Positions 1 through 7,110 of a stretch of 8,465 bases of DNA are shown one piece after another. Position numbers and translations under genes: made by a program. The notes under the pieces are model-generated. The model saw nothing but the letters and a program-made list of their open reading frames with translations. It had not been told where the DNA came from and searched no databases. Source of the stretch: an uncultured Chloroflexota bacterium. Its GTDB lineage: Bacteria; Chloroflexota; Limnocylindria; Limnocylindrales; Limnocylindraceae. Each line of letters begins with the position of its first letter. Within the stretch, counting starts at the first letter, position 1. Where the stretch lies: the NCBI GenBank assembly GCA_903820655.1, contig CAIJIA010000074.1, positions 1 through 8,465 on the forward strand. The letters are read 5' to 3'.

Positions 1-1
1 G

Positions 2-1150
2 GGCCGCGCGCTGGAGTGGATCCGCACCGTGCGCCGCGACGGTGCCACCTGGGACGCCCTGCCGCGACCAACGCGACCAGAGCTCTACCCGAACATGAAC
101 GCCGATCAAGATCAGCCGTGGAGCGAGGCGAAGCGCAAGATCGCCCGCGAGATCGGCGAGCTCACCTACCTTCCGGGCGTCGGCCCCGATCTACGCGACG
201 CCGCCATTGCCGCTGGCATCAAGCGCCGCGACGAGCCAGGCCTCTCGCCTGATCGCCTTGGCGTCACCGGTGACGCTCGACCGCGACGACTCGCCGCTGT
301 GCTCGCAGCCAACTACGTGTCCGCATCCGCTGCTGCAAACGAGAAGGTGCTTCCGGCGACCATCGAGCTGCGTGACGATGCGCACTGGCGCACCCCTGCG
401 CGCATTGAGTTCCATGTGGACTTTGAGAACTCAGGAAACCTCAACGACGACTTCACTAAACTACCGAGCGTTGGCGGTGCCACGTGTATCTTCCAGATCG
501 GCTGCCTCGTGTCGATTGATGGCCGCGAGCCAACCACCGCTGAGATTGCCGCCGCTACCGCGGCTGGCGCCAACGTAGGGGAGCGCCTCTTCGCGCCGCG
601 CGCCGAAGATTCATCGTGGTTCCCGGCCTTCGGGCAGTGGAGCGGCGATCGGCTGAACGCCGCATCGGAGCGCGCCGTACTCGACGCCTGGGTCGCCTTT
701 ATGGGCGCCTGGCGCACGTCGCTCAACCTCACCTGGGAGGCGACGCGCATCGTGCACTGGTCACCCGCCGAGCGAAACCTGCTCTTCACCGCTGCCGACT
801 CCGCCGCCGGTCGTCACCCAACCTGGTCGCTCCCCGACGAGATCGGCTGGTTCGATGCATTCGATGAGCTGGTCTACAAGGTGCCGGTCAGCGTGCGTGG
901 CGCCTATGGCTTCGGCCTAAAAGACATTGCCAAGGCGATGCGTGCCGAGGGACTCATTGATGTGTCGTGGGGCGATGGCCCAGCCGACGGCATGGGCGCA
1001 ATGGCCGCGGCGTACACCGCCGATGCTCGCGCCGCCACCGAAGGGAAGCGCCTCGCCGACTACGACTACTTCCGTTCTGGCACCGAATACAACGCCGCCG
1101 ACTGCCGCTCGATGTCGCTTGTGCTCGCCTGGCTACGGGCGAACCGCTAA
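2..1150 (+). CDS. RNase H-like (DEDD) exonuclease-domain protein, YprB/TM0106-like, 5'-truncated by window edge
   Basis: The frame is open to the left edge: the codons from base 2 read GRALEWIRTV before the first possible start, a GTG at 29, so the gene begins outside the window. Residue numbers below count from that GTG. Residues 36-64 (AKRKIAREIGELTYLPGVGP onward) look like a helix-hairpin-helix linker. The rest resembles the RNase H-fold exonuclease domain found at the C terminus of RecB-like nucleases. Motif I is HVDFEN (D131, E133). A HWSPAE segment lies at 243-248, WFDAFD (D276) could be motif II, GFGLKDIA lies at 294-301, and the terminal YNAADC (D358) followed by a WLR helix is motif III. 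In this family the missing N-terminal part often carries a PD-(D/E)XK nuclease, but that cannot be seen here. The likely activity is metal-dependent 3'-5' cleavage of DNA or RNA; the substrate is unknown. The gene converges on the protease gene, with TAA at 1148-1150. The fold call is fairly secure and the exact family is not. Confidence 0.75.
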   Translation, partial: GRALEWIRTVRRDGATWDALPRPTRPELYPNMNADQDQPWSEAKRKIAREIGELTYLPGVGPDLRDAAIAAGIKRRDEPGLSPDRLGVTGDARPRRLAAVLAANYVSASAAANEKVLPATIELRDDAHWRTPARIEFHVDFENSGNLNDDFTKLPSVGGATCIFQIGCLVSIDGREPTTAEIAAATAAGANVGERLFAPRAEDSSWFPAFGQWSGDRLNAASERAVLDAWVAFMGAWRTSLNLTWEATRIVHWSPAERNLLFTAADSAAGRHPTWSLPDEIGWFDAFDELVYKVPVSVRGAYGFGLKDIAKAMRAEGLIDVSWGDGPADGMGAMAAAYTADARAATEGKRLADYDYFRSGTEYNAADCRSMSLVLAWLRANR

Positions 1151-1152
1151 AC

Positions 1153-1184
1153 CGTCCCGTTCACCTCGCAAAAAGAACGGGACG
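1153..1184 (+). other. Perfect 10-bp hairpin just after the exonuclease stop codon
   Basis: CGTCCCGTTC (1153-1162) is the exact reverse complement of GAACGGGACG (1175-1184), leaving a 12-base loop. It starts two bases after the TAA of the plus-strand gene, so it could end or protect that transcript. No good U-tract follows on the plus strand (CCACCCCTTTCG), so it is a poor rho-independent terminator in that direction. Its right arm is also used by the minus-strand terminator, so the two hairpins exclude each other. Confidence 0.55.
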
Positions 1185-1211
1185 CCACCCCTTTCGAGGT
1201 GACGCCCCGTT
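1170..1211 (-). terminator. Rho-independent terminator of the protease gene (minus strand)
   Basis: Read on the minus strand, AACGGGGCGTCACC (1211-1198) pairs with GGTGGCGTCCCGTT (1189-1176) in a 14-bp stem with two G-U wobbles. A U-G and a C-G pair extend it inward to a GAAA tetraloop (1195-1192). After one C the sequence runs TTTTT (1174-1170). This is a textbook intrinsic terminator lying 25 bp beyond the protease stop codon. On the plus strand the wobble pairs become A-C mismatches and there is no U-tract, so the structure is built for minus-strand RNA. Confidence 0.88.
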
Positions 1212-1235
1212 GCGCTCCGCGAGCGCGACTGCGTG

Positions 1236-4200
1236 TTACTCAGCGGGCGGGATCAGGACCTCGTAGATCTCTGAACTTGCTCCCGCATTGAACTCATTCC
1301 AGAAGAACCACCCAAGGCTCAGTGTCGTTCCATCTTTGCCCACCCCTGTTCCTGCTCCACTCGCGCTTGAGAACGAGGGGAGCCACTCCACCTCCGAATC
1401 GGACACCGTACTGGCGGCAACCTCAATATCTGTAACGAACTGGCCATTTGCAGCCAAGGCGACCTGATCAAGATCGACGTAGAGCCAATCACTCCCCGAC
1501 GAGTCTGCATCCCAGCCGCCGCCGTTGTAGCTCGTCACTCTGAAATTCGGGCCTTCGTTGTCACCCCAGAGCCAGCCTGAATTGATTGAGAACCAAACCA
1601 CTGATGTAACAGGATTCACGTAAGTTTCGCACTCCCCCAAATCCACAAAGTCGTAAATCTGGCCCGCCCCCCCGGTGATCCAATTGAGGGTATCGACGTA
1701 GAAACAACCAAGGGTTCCATCGGCAGAGCCAGTGTTCACCAGACCCGCATCGGCAAGCACGATGACCTGATCGCCGACACCGTCATCGTTCGTGTCGAGT
1801 TCAATATCCCACTCGTTCAATGCAGGATTGGACATTAGATCCCAGCTGGTGATTACCATCTCAAACTTTCCCGCCGCGGCGGTTTCCCACCAGCCTGTGC
1901 CTGCTCCGAGAGAGCCATCAGGAATATCTACTGCGTTTACACCAATGTTCTTGATGTCGGCTCCATTGCCGATGCGTTCGCGACCATCGCGAGCCAACCA
2001 GACATATGGATAGATTTCCCGGCTTTGAGACGTTCCGTTAGCTGCGTTCGCGTCTTGGGCCCCAGTCGTCAGGGAGTAGCTGAGATCGTGGCGGGTTGCC
2101 CCGGCCGAAGCCGCAAAAGTAAACTTTTCGACGTGCTGGAACATGGCAAACACCGGCAGCCGCAGCGACGGCTTGCCACTTGATGTGCCCGTAATGATGA
2201 CGTTGAGTGAGCTGTTCCCCCAGGTCTCGAAATTGCGTTGCGCCGCAACGGTCGCTACCAGCTTGACCGTGAGGGTTTTCGACTTCCCCGCGCCCAAGCT
2301 AATGATTGTTGTGTTCTTCACTAGCGAGGATCCGTTATAGATCTTCACTGTGACGCCGCTCGGAATCGTGAACCCGGCAGCAGCCGCAACAGCAAACTTA
2401 TAGTTCGCCGTGGTGGTGCCATTGTTCTTTACGATGAACTTCTGGCTTTTCGTGAGGGTCGCGGCTGCGTCACCGTAGACCATGCCGAAGCTCATCGTGG
2501 CGTTCGGGCCTGCATCAATCGTGACCTTCGCCTTGACGGCGTTGAGGGCATTGACTCGACCAGCGCCGACGGAGCGGAGCAAGACGTTGCTGCCGACGGA
2601 CTTAGCGGTATCAATGAGCGCTGACTTGATCAGCGCAGGGGTCCACTTCGGATTGGCCTGCTTGACCAGTGCCGCCACGCCAGCAACCACCGGGGTCGCC
2701 ATCGAGGTGCCGCTGAACCAGGCAACGCCATCTCCGCTCCCTGAGGCTGCCGACACGATGTCGACACCCGGTGCAGCGATCTCAGGCTTCAGCGCAAGGT
2801 CGCCCCAGCGCGGTCCACCTGAAGAGAAGTCTGCGACGGTGTGATAGCTCGGGTTTGCAACACCGGCGGCAAGTGGCTTAATCCACGTGAGCTCACCATC
2901 AATGCGTGCGGAGAGCGCTGCCTCGGCGACACCATTTGCCATGAGTACTGGAATCTCGGTTGTTGGGGTATCTGGGCCTTGGAACGGTGGATACGACGTT
3001 TGGTCGCCACCATCAAGCACGCTCTTCTTCTGGAGGATAATGACGCCCTCGGCCCCCTTTGCCAACATGGCCGCTACCTTTTCAGCGAAGGTGCAATCGC
3101 CACGACGAATCACAACGATGTCGCCGGTGAAATCAGCACCCGTATTCCAATCTTGCGTGTAGACCGTACCATCCGTGCCAACGGCGGGACATCCGAGCGC
3201 ATAGCCGTCAAGGGTGTAGTCAGTTTCGTATTGCGCTGATGCAGTCGTGTGTAGGACTTTAAGGATTGGATTTCCCAGATACGAATCTCCAAGAGCAAAG
3301 ACATTCGTGTTCAGGAATGCCACAGCAGTTCCACCTGACGTGACATCGGTGTAATTGACGCCACCAGTGCGAATCGCAACGGTTGCTCCTGGATACGATG
3401 CTCGGTCGTCAAGCGCGGCAACCGAGATCGCTCCATCCTCTGTGGATGGGGAGCCGACCAAGAAGGGCTCAGACCCCTCGTTTCCTGCGGCAATGACTAC
3501 GGTCACGCCCGCCTTCTCGGCGGCGTTGATCGCGGCCTGCTCAGCCCCACCCTTGATGCCGTACGGCGAGCCAAGGGAGAGGTTGATGACGTTCGCCCCA
3601 AGGGCGACCGCCTTCTCAATGCCGTCCGCGGCGAGCTCGGTTGCGCCATCGCAGCCGAAGACGCGCACTGCGATCAGCGAGGCGAGTGGGGCCATTCCTG
3701 GAGCAAGGATGAACGTGGAAGTGTTGAGCGTGCTCGTGTATCGCTCTGTAGAAGCAATGCCGTATGTGTCGCCATTCGCCTTGATGCCGTAGCCGGCAAT
3801 GGTGCCTGCGACGTGCGTGCCGTGGCCGCCACCCTGAGCGATCGTGCAGTCCTTTGGATCGCTGTCTGGCTGTGGTAGTTCAGCGAGGCCACCCTCGCCA
3901 GGCGCGTAGTCATCACCGACAAGGTCGTAGCCAGCGATTACCTTCGCGGTTGGGAAGGTGACATCACCGTTGCGTACAAAGTCGTCATGGGTGTAGTCAA
4001 TGCCCGTGTCAATCACAGCAACCTTCACGCCGTAGCCGGTGCCGGCCTTCGACGTTAAGGTCTGCGCCCAGACGTTCTTCGCCTGAACCTCGGTTGCTGC
4101 GCCAGCATTCGATGGTGTTGCACCACCACGGCCGCTTACTGCGCCGCCGGTTACGGTCATTCGCTTGTAGCGGGTTACGAGCTGCACGTCGGCAACGTGT

Positions 4201-4613
4201 GGGTTCGCACGTAGCGCCTCGAGCTGTGAGGCAGGAATGTGGATGCGAAGTCCGTTGAAGAGGTAGCGGTATTCAGCGTTCACCGTGCCGCCAAGAGCGG
4301 TGATTGCTGCGCGTGCGCTGATGCGCTCGCTAATTTGTGCGCCCTGGAGGGCGAGTGGTTGCGCCGCGCCACCAGCCGAGTGCGGTGCGCCCAGGCCTGG
4401 GGTGCGCAAGGTAACGATGAGATGGAGGGTGCCGTTCTTGTCAGCGCCGCGGAGGAGCACCTTGCTCTCGATCGGGCGCATGCCGATCGGCAACACCTTG
4501 TGTCGGTTTGCTGCTGATGCGCTCGGCGCGAGTAGGGCTGCTGCCAGCATCGCGATCAAGAAGATCGTGCGGCGGGTCCCTCGTGGAGTTGCGGTGTGTG
4601 ACTGGTGGCTCAT
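1236..4613 (-). CDS. Secreted subtilisin-like serine protease (S8, Vpr-like) with propeptide, PA insert and unassigned C-terminal domain, 1125 aa
   Basis: I chose the ATG at 4613 (MSHQSH) over the ATG ten codons upstream because GGGAGG sits eight bases before it. Residues 1-34 form a signal peptide: RGTRR, a hydrophobic stretch, then ASA before AN. Residues ~62-150 resemble an I9 inhibitor propeptide. The catalytic domain has D202 in VIDTGID, H264 in GHGTHVAGTIAG, oxyanion N378 in AAGNEG and S637 in GTSMATP, so the full triad is intact. Residues ~440-580 between N378 and S637 look like a protease-associated (PA) insert (GDIVVIRRGDCTFAEKVAAM). Residues ~700-820 look like a beta-sandwich. Residues ~830-1125 are aromatic-rich and carry DTNDDGVGD (940-948), a likely calcium loop. 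The six cysteines fall as three spaced pairs (256/321, 475/507, 970/995), suiting an exported protein with disulfides. I see no LPXTG motif or C-terminal membrane anchor, so it is probably released. It degrades extracellular protein or peptides; the target is unknown. Confidence 0.93.
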   Translation of the reverse strand: MSHQSHTATPRGTRRTIFLIAMLAAALLAPSASAANRHKVLPIGMRPIESKVLLRGADKNGTLHLIVTLRTPGLGAPHSAGGAAQPLALQGAQISERISARAAITALGGTVNAEYRYLFNGLRIHIPASQLEALRANPHVADVQLVTRYKRMTVTGGAVSGRGGATPSNAGAATEVQAKNVWAQTLTSKAGTGYGVKVAVIDTGIDYTHDDFVRNGDVTFPTAKVIAGYDLVGDDYAPGEGGLAELPQPDSDPKDCTIAQGGGHGTHVAGTIAGYGIKANGDTYGIASTERYTSTLNTSTFILAPGMAPLASLIAVRVFGCDGATELAADGIEKAVALGANVINLSLGSPYGIKGGAEQAAINAAEKAGVTVVIAAGNEGSEPFLVGSPSTEDGAISVAALDDRASYPGATVAIRTGGVNYTDVTSGGTAVAFLNTNVFALGDSYLGNPILKVLHTTASAQYETDYTLDGYALGCPAVGTDGTVYTQDWNTGADFTGDIVVIRRGDCTFAEKVAAMLAKGAEGVIILQKKSVLDGGDQTSYPPFQGPDTPTTEIPVLMANGVAEAALSARIDGELTWIKPLAAGVANPSYHTVADFSSGGPRWGDLALKPEIAAPGVDIVSAASGSGDGVAWFSGTSMATPVVAGVAALVKQANPKWTPALIKSALIDTAKSVGSNVLLRSVGAGRVNALNAVKAKVTIDAGPNATMSFGMVYGDAAATLTKSQKFIVKNNGTTTANYKFAVAAAAGFTIPSGVTVKIYNGSSLVKNTTIISLGAGKSKTLTVKLVATVAAQRNFETWGNSSLNVIITGTSSGKPSLRLPVFAMFQHVEKFTFAASAGATRHDLSYSLTTGAQDANAANGTSQSREIYPYVWLARDGRERIGNGADIKNIGVNAVDIPDGSLGAGTGWWETAAAGKFEMVITSWDLMSNPALNEWDIELDTNDDGVGDQVIVLADAGLVNTGSADGTLGCFYVDTLNWITGGAGQIYDFVDLGECETYVNPVTSVVWFSINSGWLWGDNEGPNFRVTSYNGGGWDADSSGSDWLYVDLDQVALAANGQFVTDIEVAASTVSDSEVEWLPSFSSASGAGTGVGKDGTTLSLGWFFWNEFNAGASSEIYEVLIPPAE

Positions 4614-4621
4614 GGCGGGCA

Positions 4622-4640
4622 CCTCCCTTTTAGGGGGAGG
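4622..4640 (-). promoter_or_regulatory. Strong Shine-Dalgarno of the protease gene, folded into a 6-bp hairpin
   Basis: On the minus strand GGGAGG (4627-4622) lies eight bases before the ATG at 4613 and decides the start. The exact complement CCTCCC (4640-4635) stands just upstream, with a seven-base loop CCTAAAA, so the ribosome-binding site can be paired. This is the only gene in the window with an obvious strong ribosome-binding site. The pairing is visible in the sequence; a regulatory effect is inference. Confidence 0.65.
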
Positions 4641-4669
4641 CAATCCTCTACTGAGGGTTGGGCGGCCCC

Positions 4670-6070
4670 TTACCTGCGACGGTAGCGCCTAGCAACCACG
4701 GAATACAGAGGTAGTTTCAGTAATAGGCTGGAGATCGGGCGCCCCTCTCGGCCGTTGGGCCCCTCGACCGCCAAAAGGCGGTCGGCGGCGTCGCCCTCCA
4801 CGTGCCGGGGGTCGCAGTAGGCGACATCGATCTCAACCTCCCCAGGGATGGGGGAGCCAAGCTCCGACTCGAAGCTCTTGGGCACCGATTCGTCGAAATA
4901 ATCGGCGCGGAGCTCCTCCTCCATCTGCCAGCGGGGGCTGCGGAAGAGCACGGCGCGCCAGGCGTCGGCCGCGGCAGGGGTGACGGTGCCATCTTTCGGT
5001 TGCGGGTTCGGCGAGAGATCTTGCCCGCGCGACCAGCGGGCCGCCTGATGCAGCAGGGTGTACTCATCGAGCTCTAGGTAGGCGGCAAGATCGTCGGCGG
5101 GCGAGGTGTCGCCGAAGATCGCGCGGATTCCTGGCGCAAACGCCTCCTTCATGTCGAGGTCAATGCCGCGCACCGTGCGATGCAGGTAGACCTGCTGATA
5201 GAGGAACTGCCGCGCGCCGAGGAATGATTCAAGAGCGCCAACTGCTGGTTCGTACAGCGTGAGGCCGCGCGCGCCAATGAAGCTGTAGTGACGAAGGCGC
5301 TCCACATCGACCGCCGCAGTGCGCACGCCAGTCATGTAGGAGTCGCGTCGCACGTAGTCGAGGTTGTCGACAGTGAAGACGCCCGAGAGGAGCGGCTGCA
5401 TGATGCGCACCCAGGTGGGAACGGATGCATCTTCGAGCGGTGGCTTTGAAATCAGGAAGCTGACCCAGCGCGGGTCAATGGACTCTGTTTTCGCGAAGGC
5501 ATCGCGAGCCGCGGAGTCCCCGGGCGCACGACGCAGCTTTGTAATGATCGGGGCAAGCTCGCGCTCAATGATCAGCGCGGAGAGATCTTCATGCGCGAGG
5601 CGCTTCCCCTTCGGTCGGCGCGGATCTGTTGGGGCGGGGAAGGCTTCAAGCACCGCGTGGTCGAAGAAGTGCGCGAAAGGTCCGTGGCCAACGTCGTGCA
5701 GCAGGCCGGCAACGCGGAGCGTTTCGACAACGAGTCCTTCACTTGGGGGCGGTGTTCCGTCGCTTGTTAGTCGTGTCGCGAGTGACGGGTAGAGGTGCCG
5801 CGCCCAGAGGCCCGCCTCATGCATCACGCCGAGGCCATGCGAGAAGCGGCTATGTTCGGCGGTGGGGAAGACCCAGCGGGCGCTCTGTAGTTGGCTGATG
5901 CGGCGCAGGCGCTGGAGCCAAGGGCTGTCAAGCAGATCCTCTTCGGCAGCCTCTTCCTGAGCGTGGCCCGTGGCGGCCGCCCCCTCGGCGGTGAGGCGCT
6001 TGGTGAGCTCGATATAGCCGTGGATCGGGTCGCTGATTAGGTTGACCGCCTTGAACTGCTCCGCGTCCAT
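4670..6070 (-). CDS. HD-domain protein, SAMHD1-like dNTP triphosphohydrolase family, 466 aa
   Basis: Proteins of this family (COG1078) typically split dNTPs into deoxynucleoside and triphosphate in the cytoplasm, limiting the dNTP pool. The N terminus has the family signature DPIHGYIEL (14-22). The metal-site residues are all present: R75 and H78 in RFSHGLG, H125-D126 in LLHDVGHGPFAHFFD, and D235 in DNLDYVRRD (with Y239 and D243). H160 in AHEDLS matches the extra active-site histidine of SAMHD1. YLHRTVRGID (295-304) matches the helix after the active site. The last ~110 residues are less conserved and I cannot assign them. There is no signal peptide or membrane segment. The ATG follows the TAG of the WYL gene after two bases and has no clear ribosome-binding site, so translation is probably coupled. 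Family assignment is strong; dNTP as the substrate, and any role in phage resistance, are inferred. Confidence 0.88.
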   Translation of the reverse strand: MDAEQFKAVNLISDPIHGYIELTKRLTAEGAAATGHAQEEAAEEDLLDSPWLQRLRRISQLQSARWVFPTAEHSRFSHGLGVMHEAGLWARHLYPSLATRLTSDGTPPPSEGLVVETLRVAGLLHDVGHGPFAHFFDHAVLEAFPAPTDPRRPKGKRLAHEDLSALIIERELAPIITKLRRAPGDSAARDAFAKTESIDPRWVSFLISKPPLEDASVPTWVRIMQPLLSGVFTVDNLDYVRRDSYMTGVRTAAVDVERLRHYSFIGARGLTLYEPAVGALESFLGARQFLYQQVYLHRTVRGIDLDMKEAFAPGIRAIFGDTSPADDLAAYLELDEYTLLHQAARWSRGQDLSPNPQPKDGTVTPAAADAWRAVLFRSPRWQMEEELRADYFDESVPKSFESELGSPIPGEVEIDVAYCDPRHVEGDAADRLLAVEGPNGREGRPISSLLLKLPLYSVVARRYRRR

Positions 6071-6072
6071 GG

Positions 6073-7095
6073 CTACGCGTTCGGCTTTGCTGTGGTGCCG
6101 TATCGCGCAGCGGCGGCACTATGCGTGCGCGCCATATCGTCGCGCAACGCATCGGGGCGAAGCACCTCGGCGCCCTCGCCCCACGTGAGTACCCACGAGC
6201 GAATCTCAAGGAGTCCAGAGACGCGTGCACGCCAGATGAGTGAACCGTCGGGCTGCTCCTCAATGGTTTGTGACGGATGCCAGCGCGTCTCTTTGGCGCG
6301 GGCGGCCGACTCTTTGCTAAAGCGAATCACGATCTCTTCAAGCGGCTGGTCGGCAACGATGTCCCATGCCGAGGCGAGAGTCCGCTCCAACTCCACATCT
6401 TTTGGCAACTCGAACGTTGCGGTGGTGATGCGCACATTGCTGATGCGATCGACACGGAATGTTCGCAGTGCGTTGCGCGTCTCGTCGTGGCCAATGAGAT
6501 AGGTAGTGTGCGTTGCCGCTGATGGCTCCATCAGGTACGGATGCACGCGCGCCCGTCGGCTGCTCCCCGGATTACTCCAGGCCGCGGCGTAGTCAAACTC
6601 AACAATACGACCGGTGACCCACGCGGTGGTGAGGAGGCGGAGTCGATCGCGTGCCTCGCTGTCGGTGGTGAGTTGGCTTAGCTGCGTCACCGTGCGCTCC
6701 ACGGCACTGCGCAACGGATTCTCGAGCAGGCTGCCGAGCTTCATCAGTGCCGCGCCAAGTTCAGGGTCGTAGCCGGTTGAGAACTTTGCGAGGAGTCGCG
6801 CGGCAAGCACGACGGAGATCGCCTCGTCTTTACTGAAGCGCAGTTCTGGCAGGAGCCCCTCTTGTGAGACGCCCCATCGGCCAAGGTTGTTCCACACCGG
6901 CACGCCGACGCTTGCTTCGAGCGCCTGCAGGTCGCGATAGGCGGTGCGGCGGCTAACGCCGAGCTTCTTGGCGAGGTCCTCGGGTCGGATCCCCGCCTCA
7001 CCGGAGGCCTCGACATAGCGCAGGGTGCGCAGGAGTCGGGCGCTCCGATCGCTCTTCTGGAAGTCGGTGTCGCCCTCAGGCGGATGGCTGCTCAT
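6073..7095 (-). CDS. WYL-domain transcriptional regulator (HTH-WYL-WCX), 340 aa
   Basis: Residues ~16-60 form a winged helix-turn-helix of the HTH_11/DeoR type: EDLAKKLGVSRRTAYRDLQA, with RRTAYRDLQ as the recognition helix. Residues ~85-150 are a helical linker. Residues ~158-225 form the WYL sensor domain, where the signature triplet reads T198-Y199-L200 (TYLIGHDETRNALRTFRVDR), so the usual tryptophan is threonine. Residues ~250-325 form the C-terminal WCX extension (EIVIRFS ... VLTWGEGAEVLRPDALRDD). The length is normal for the family. Such proteins bind DNA and respond to ligands, in some cases nucleic acids or nucleotides, and several control defence or DNA-repair genes. An in-frame TGA lies just upstream of the ATG (7099-7101), so the gene cannot extend; the start has no good ribosome-binding site. 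The HD gene follows after two bases, which makes it the most likely regulated partner. The ligand and operator are unknown. Confidence 0.92.
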   Translation of the reverse strand: MSSHPPEGDTDFQKSDRSARLLRTLRYVEASGEAGIRPEDLAKKLGVSRRTAYRDLQALEASVGVPVWNNLGRWGVSQEGLLPELRFSKDEAISVVLAARLLAKFSTGYDPELGAALMKLGSLLENPLRSAVERTVTQLSQLTTDSEARDRLRLLTTAWVTGRIVEFDYAAAWSNPGSSRRARVHPYLMEPSAATHTTYLIGHDETRNALRTFRVDRISNVRITTATFELPKDVELERTLASAWDIVADQPLEEIVIRFSKESAARAKETRWHPSQTIEEQPDGSLIWRARVSGLLEIRSWVLTWGEGAEVLRPDALRDDMARTHSAAAARYGTTAKPNA

Positions 7096-7110
7096 GGCTC
7101 AGATTGTGCC

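Noticed and set aside
313..789. Minus-strand open frame of 158 codons opposite the exonuclease gene
   Set aside because: It is a shadow of the exonuclease frame, with low-complexity Ser/Ala/Arg composition and no domain signal.
1151..1235. Integron attC or small mobile-element end at the convergent junction
   Set aside because: The inverted repeats looked suggestive, but there are no RYYYAAC/GTTRRRY core sites, no integrase and no flanking direct repeats; a terminator explains the structure.
2841..3239. Plus-strand open frame of 132 codons antisense to the protease
   Set aside because: It lies wholly inside the PA-domain region of a convincing protease gene, has no ribosome-binding site and shows no recognisable motif; high-GC genes often leave such antisense frames.
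4614..4643. Upstream ATG adding ten residues (MPPPKREVPA) to the protease
   Set aside because: It would place the strong Shine-Dalgarno inside the coding region and put extra residues before an already complete signal peptide; the ATG at 4613 is correctly spaced from GGGAGG.
4641..4669. Possible terminator between the HD gene and the protease gene
   Set aside because: Only a 4-bp CCTC/GAGG pair is visible and no U-tract follows, so read-through into the protease gene remains possible.
4285..4692. Plus-strand open frame spanning the protease start and the intergenic gap
   Set aside because: It is antisense to the signal peptide, propeptide and ribosome-binding site of the protease, and its arginine- and alanine-rich translation shows no motif.
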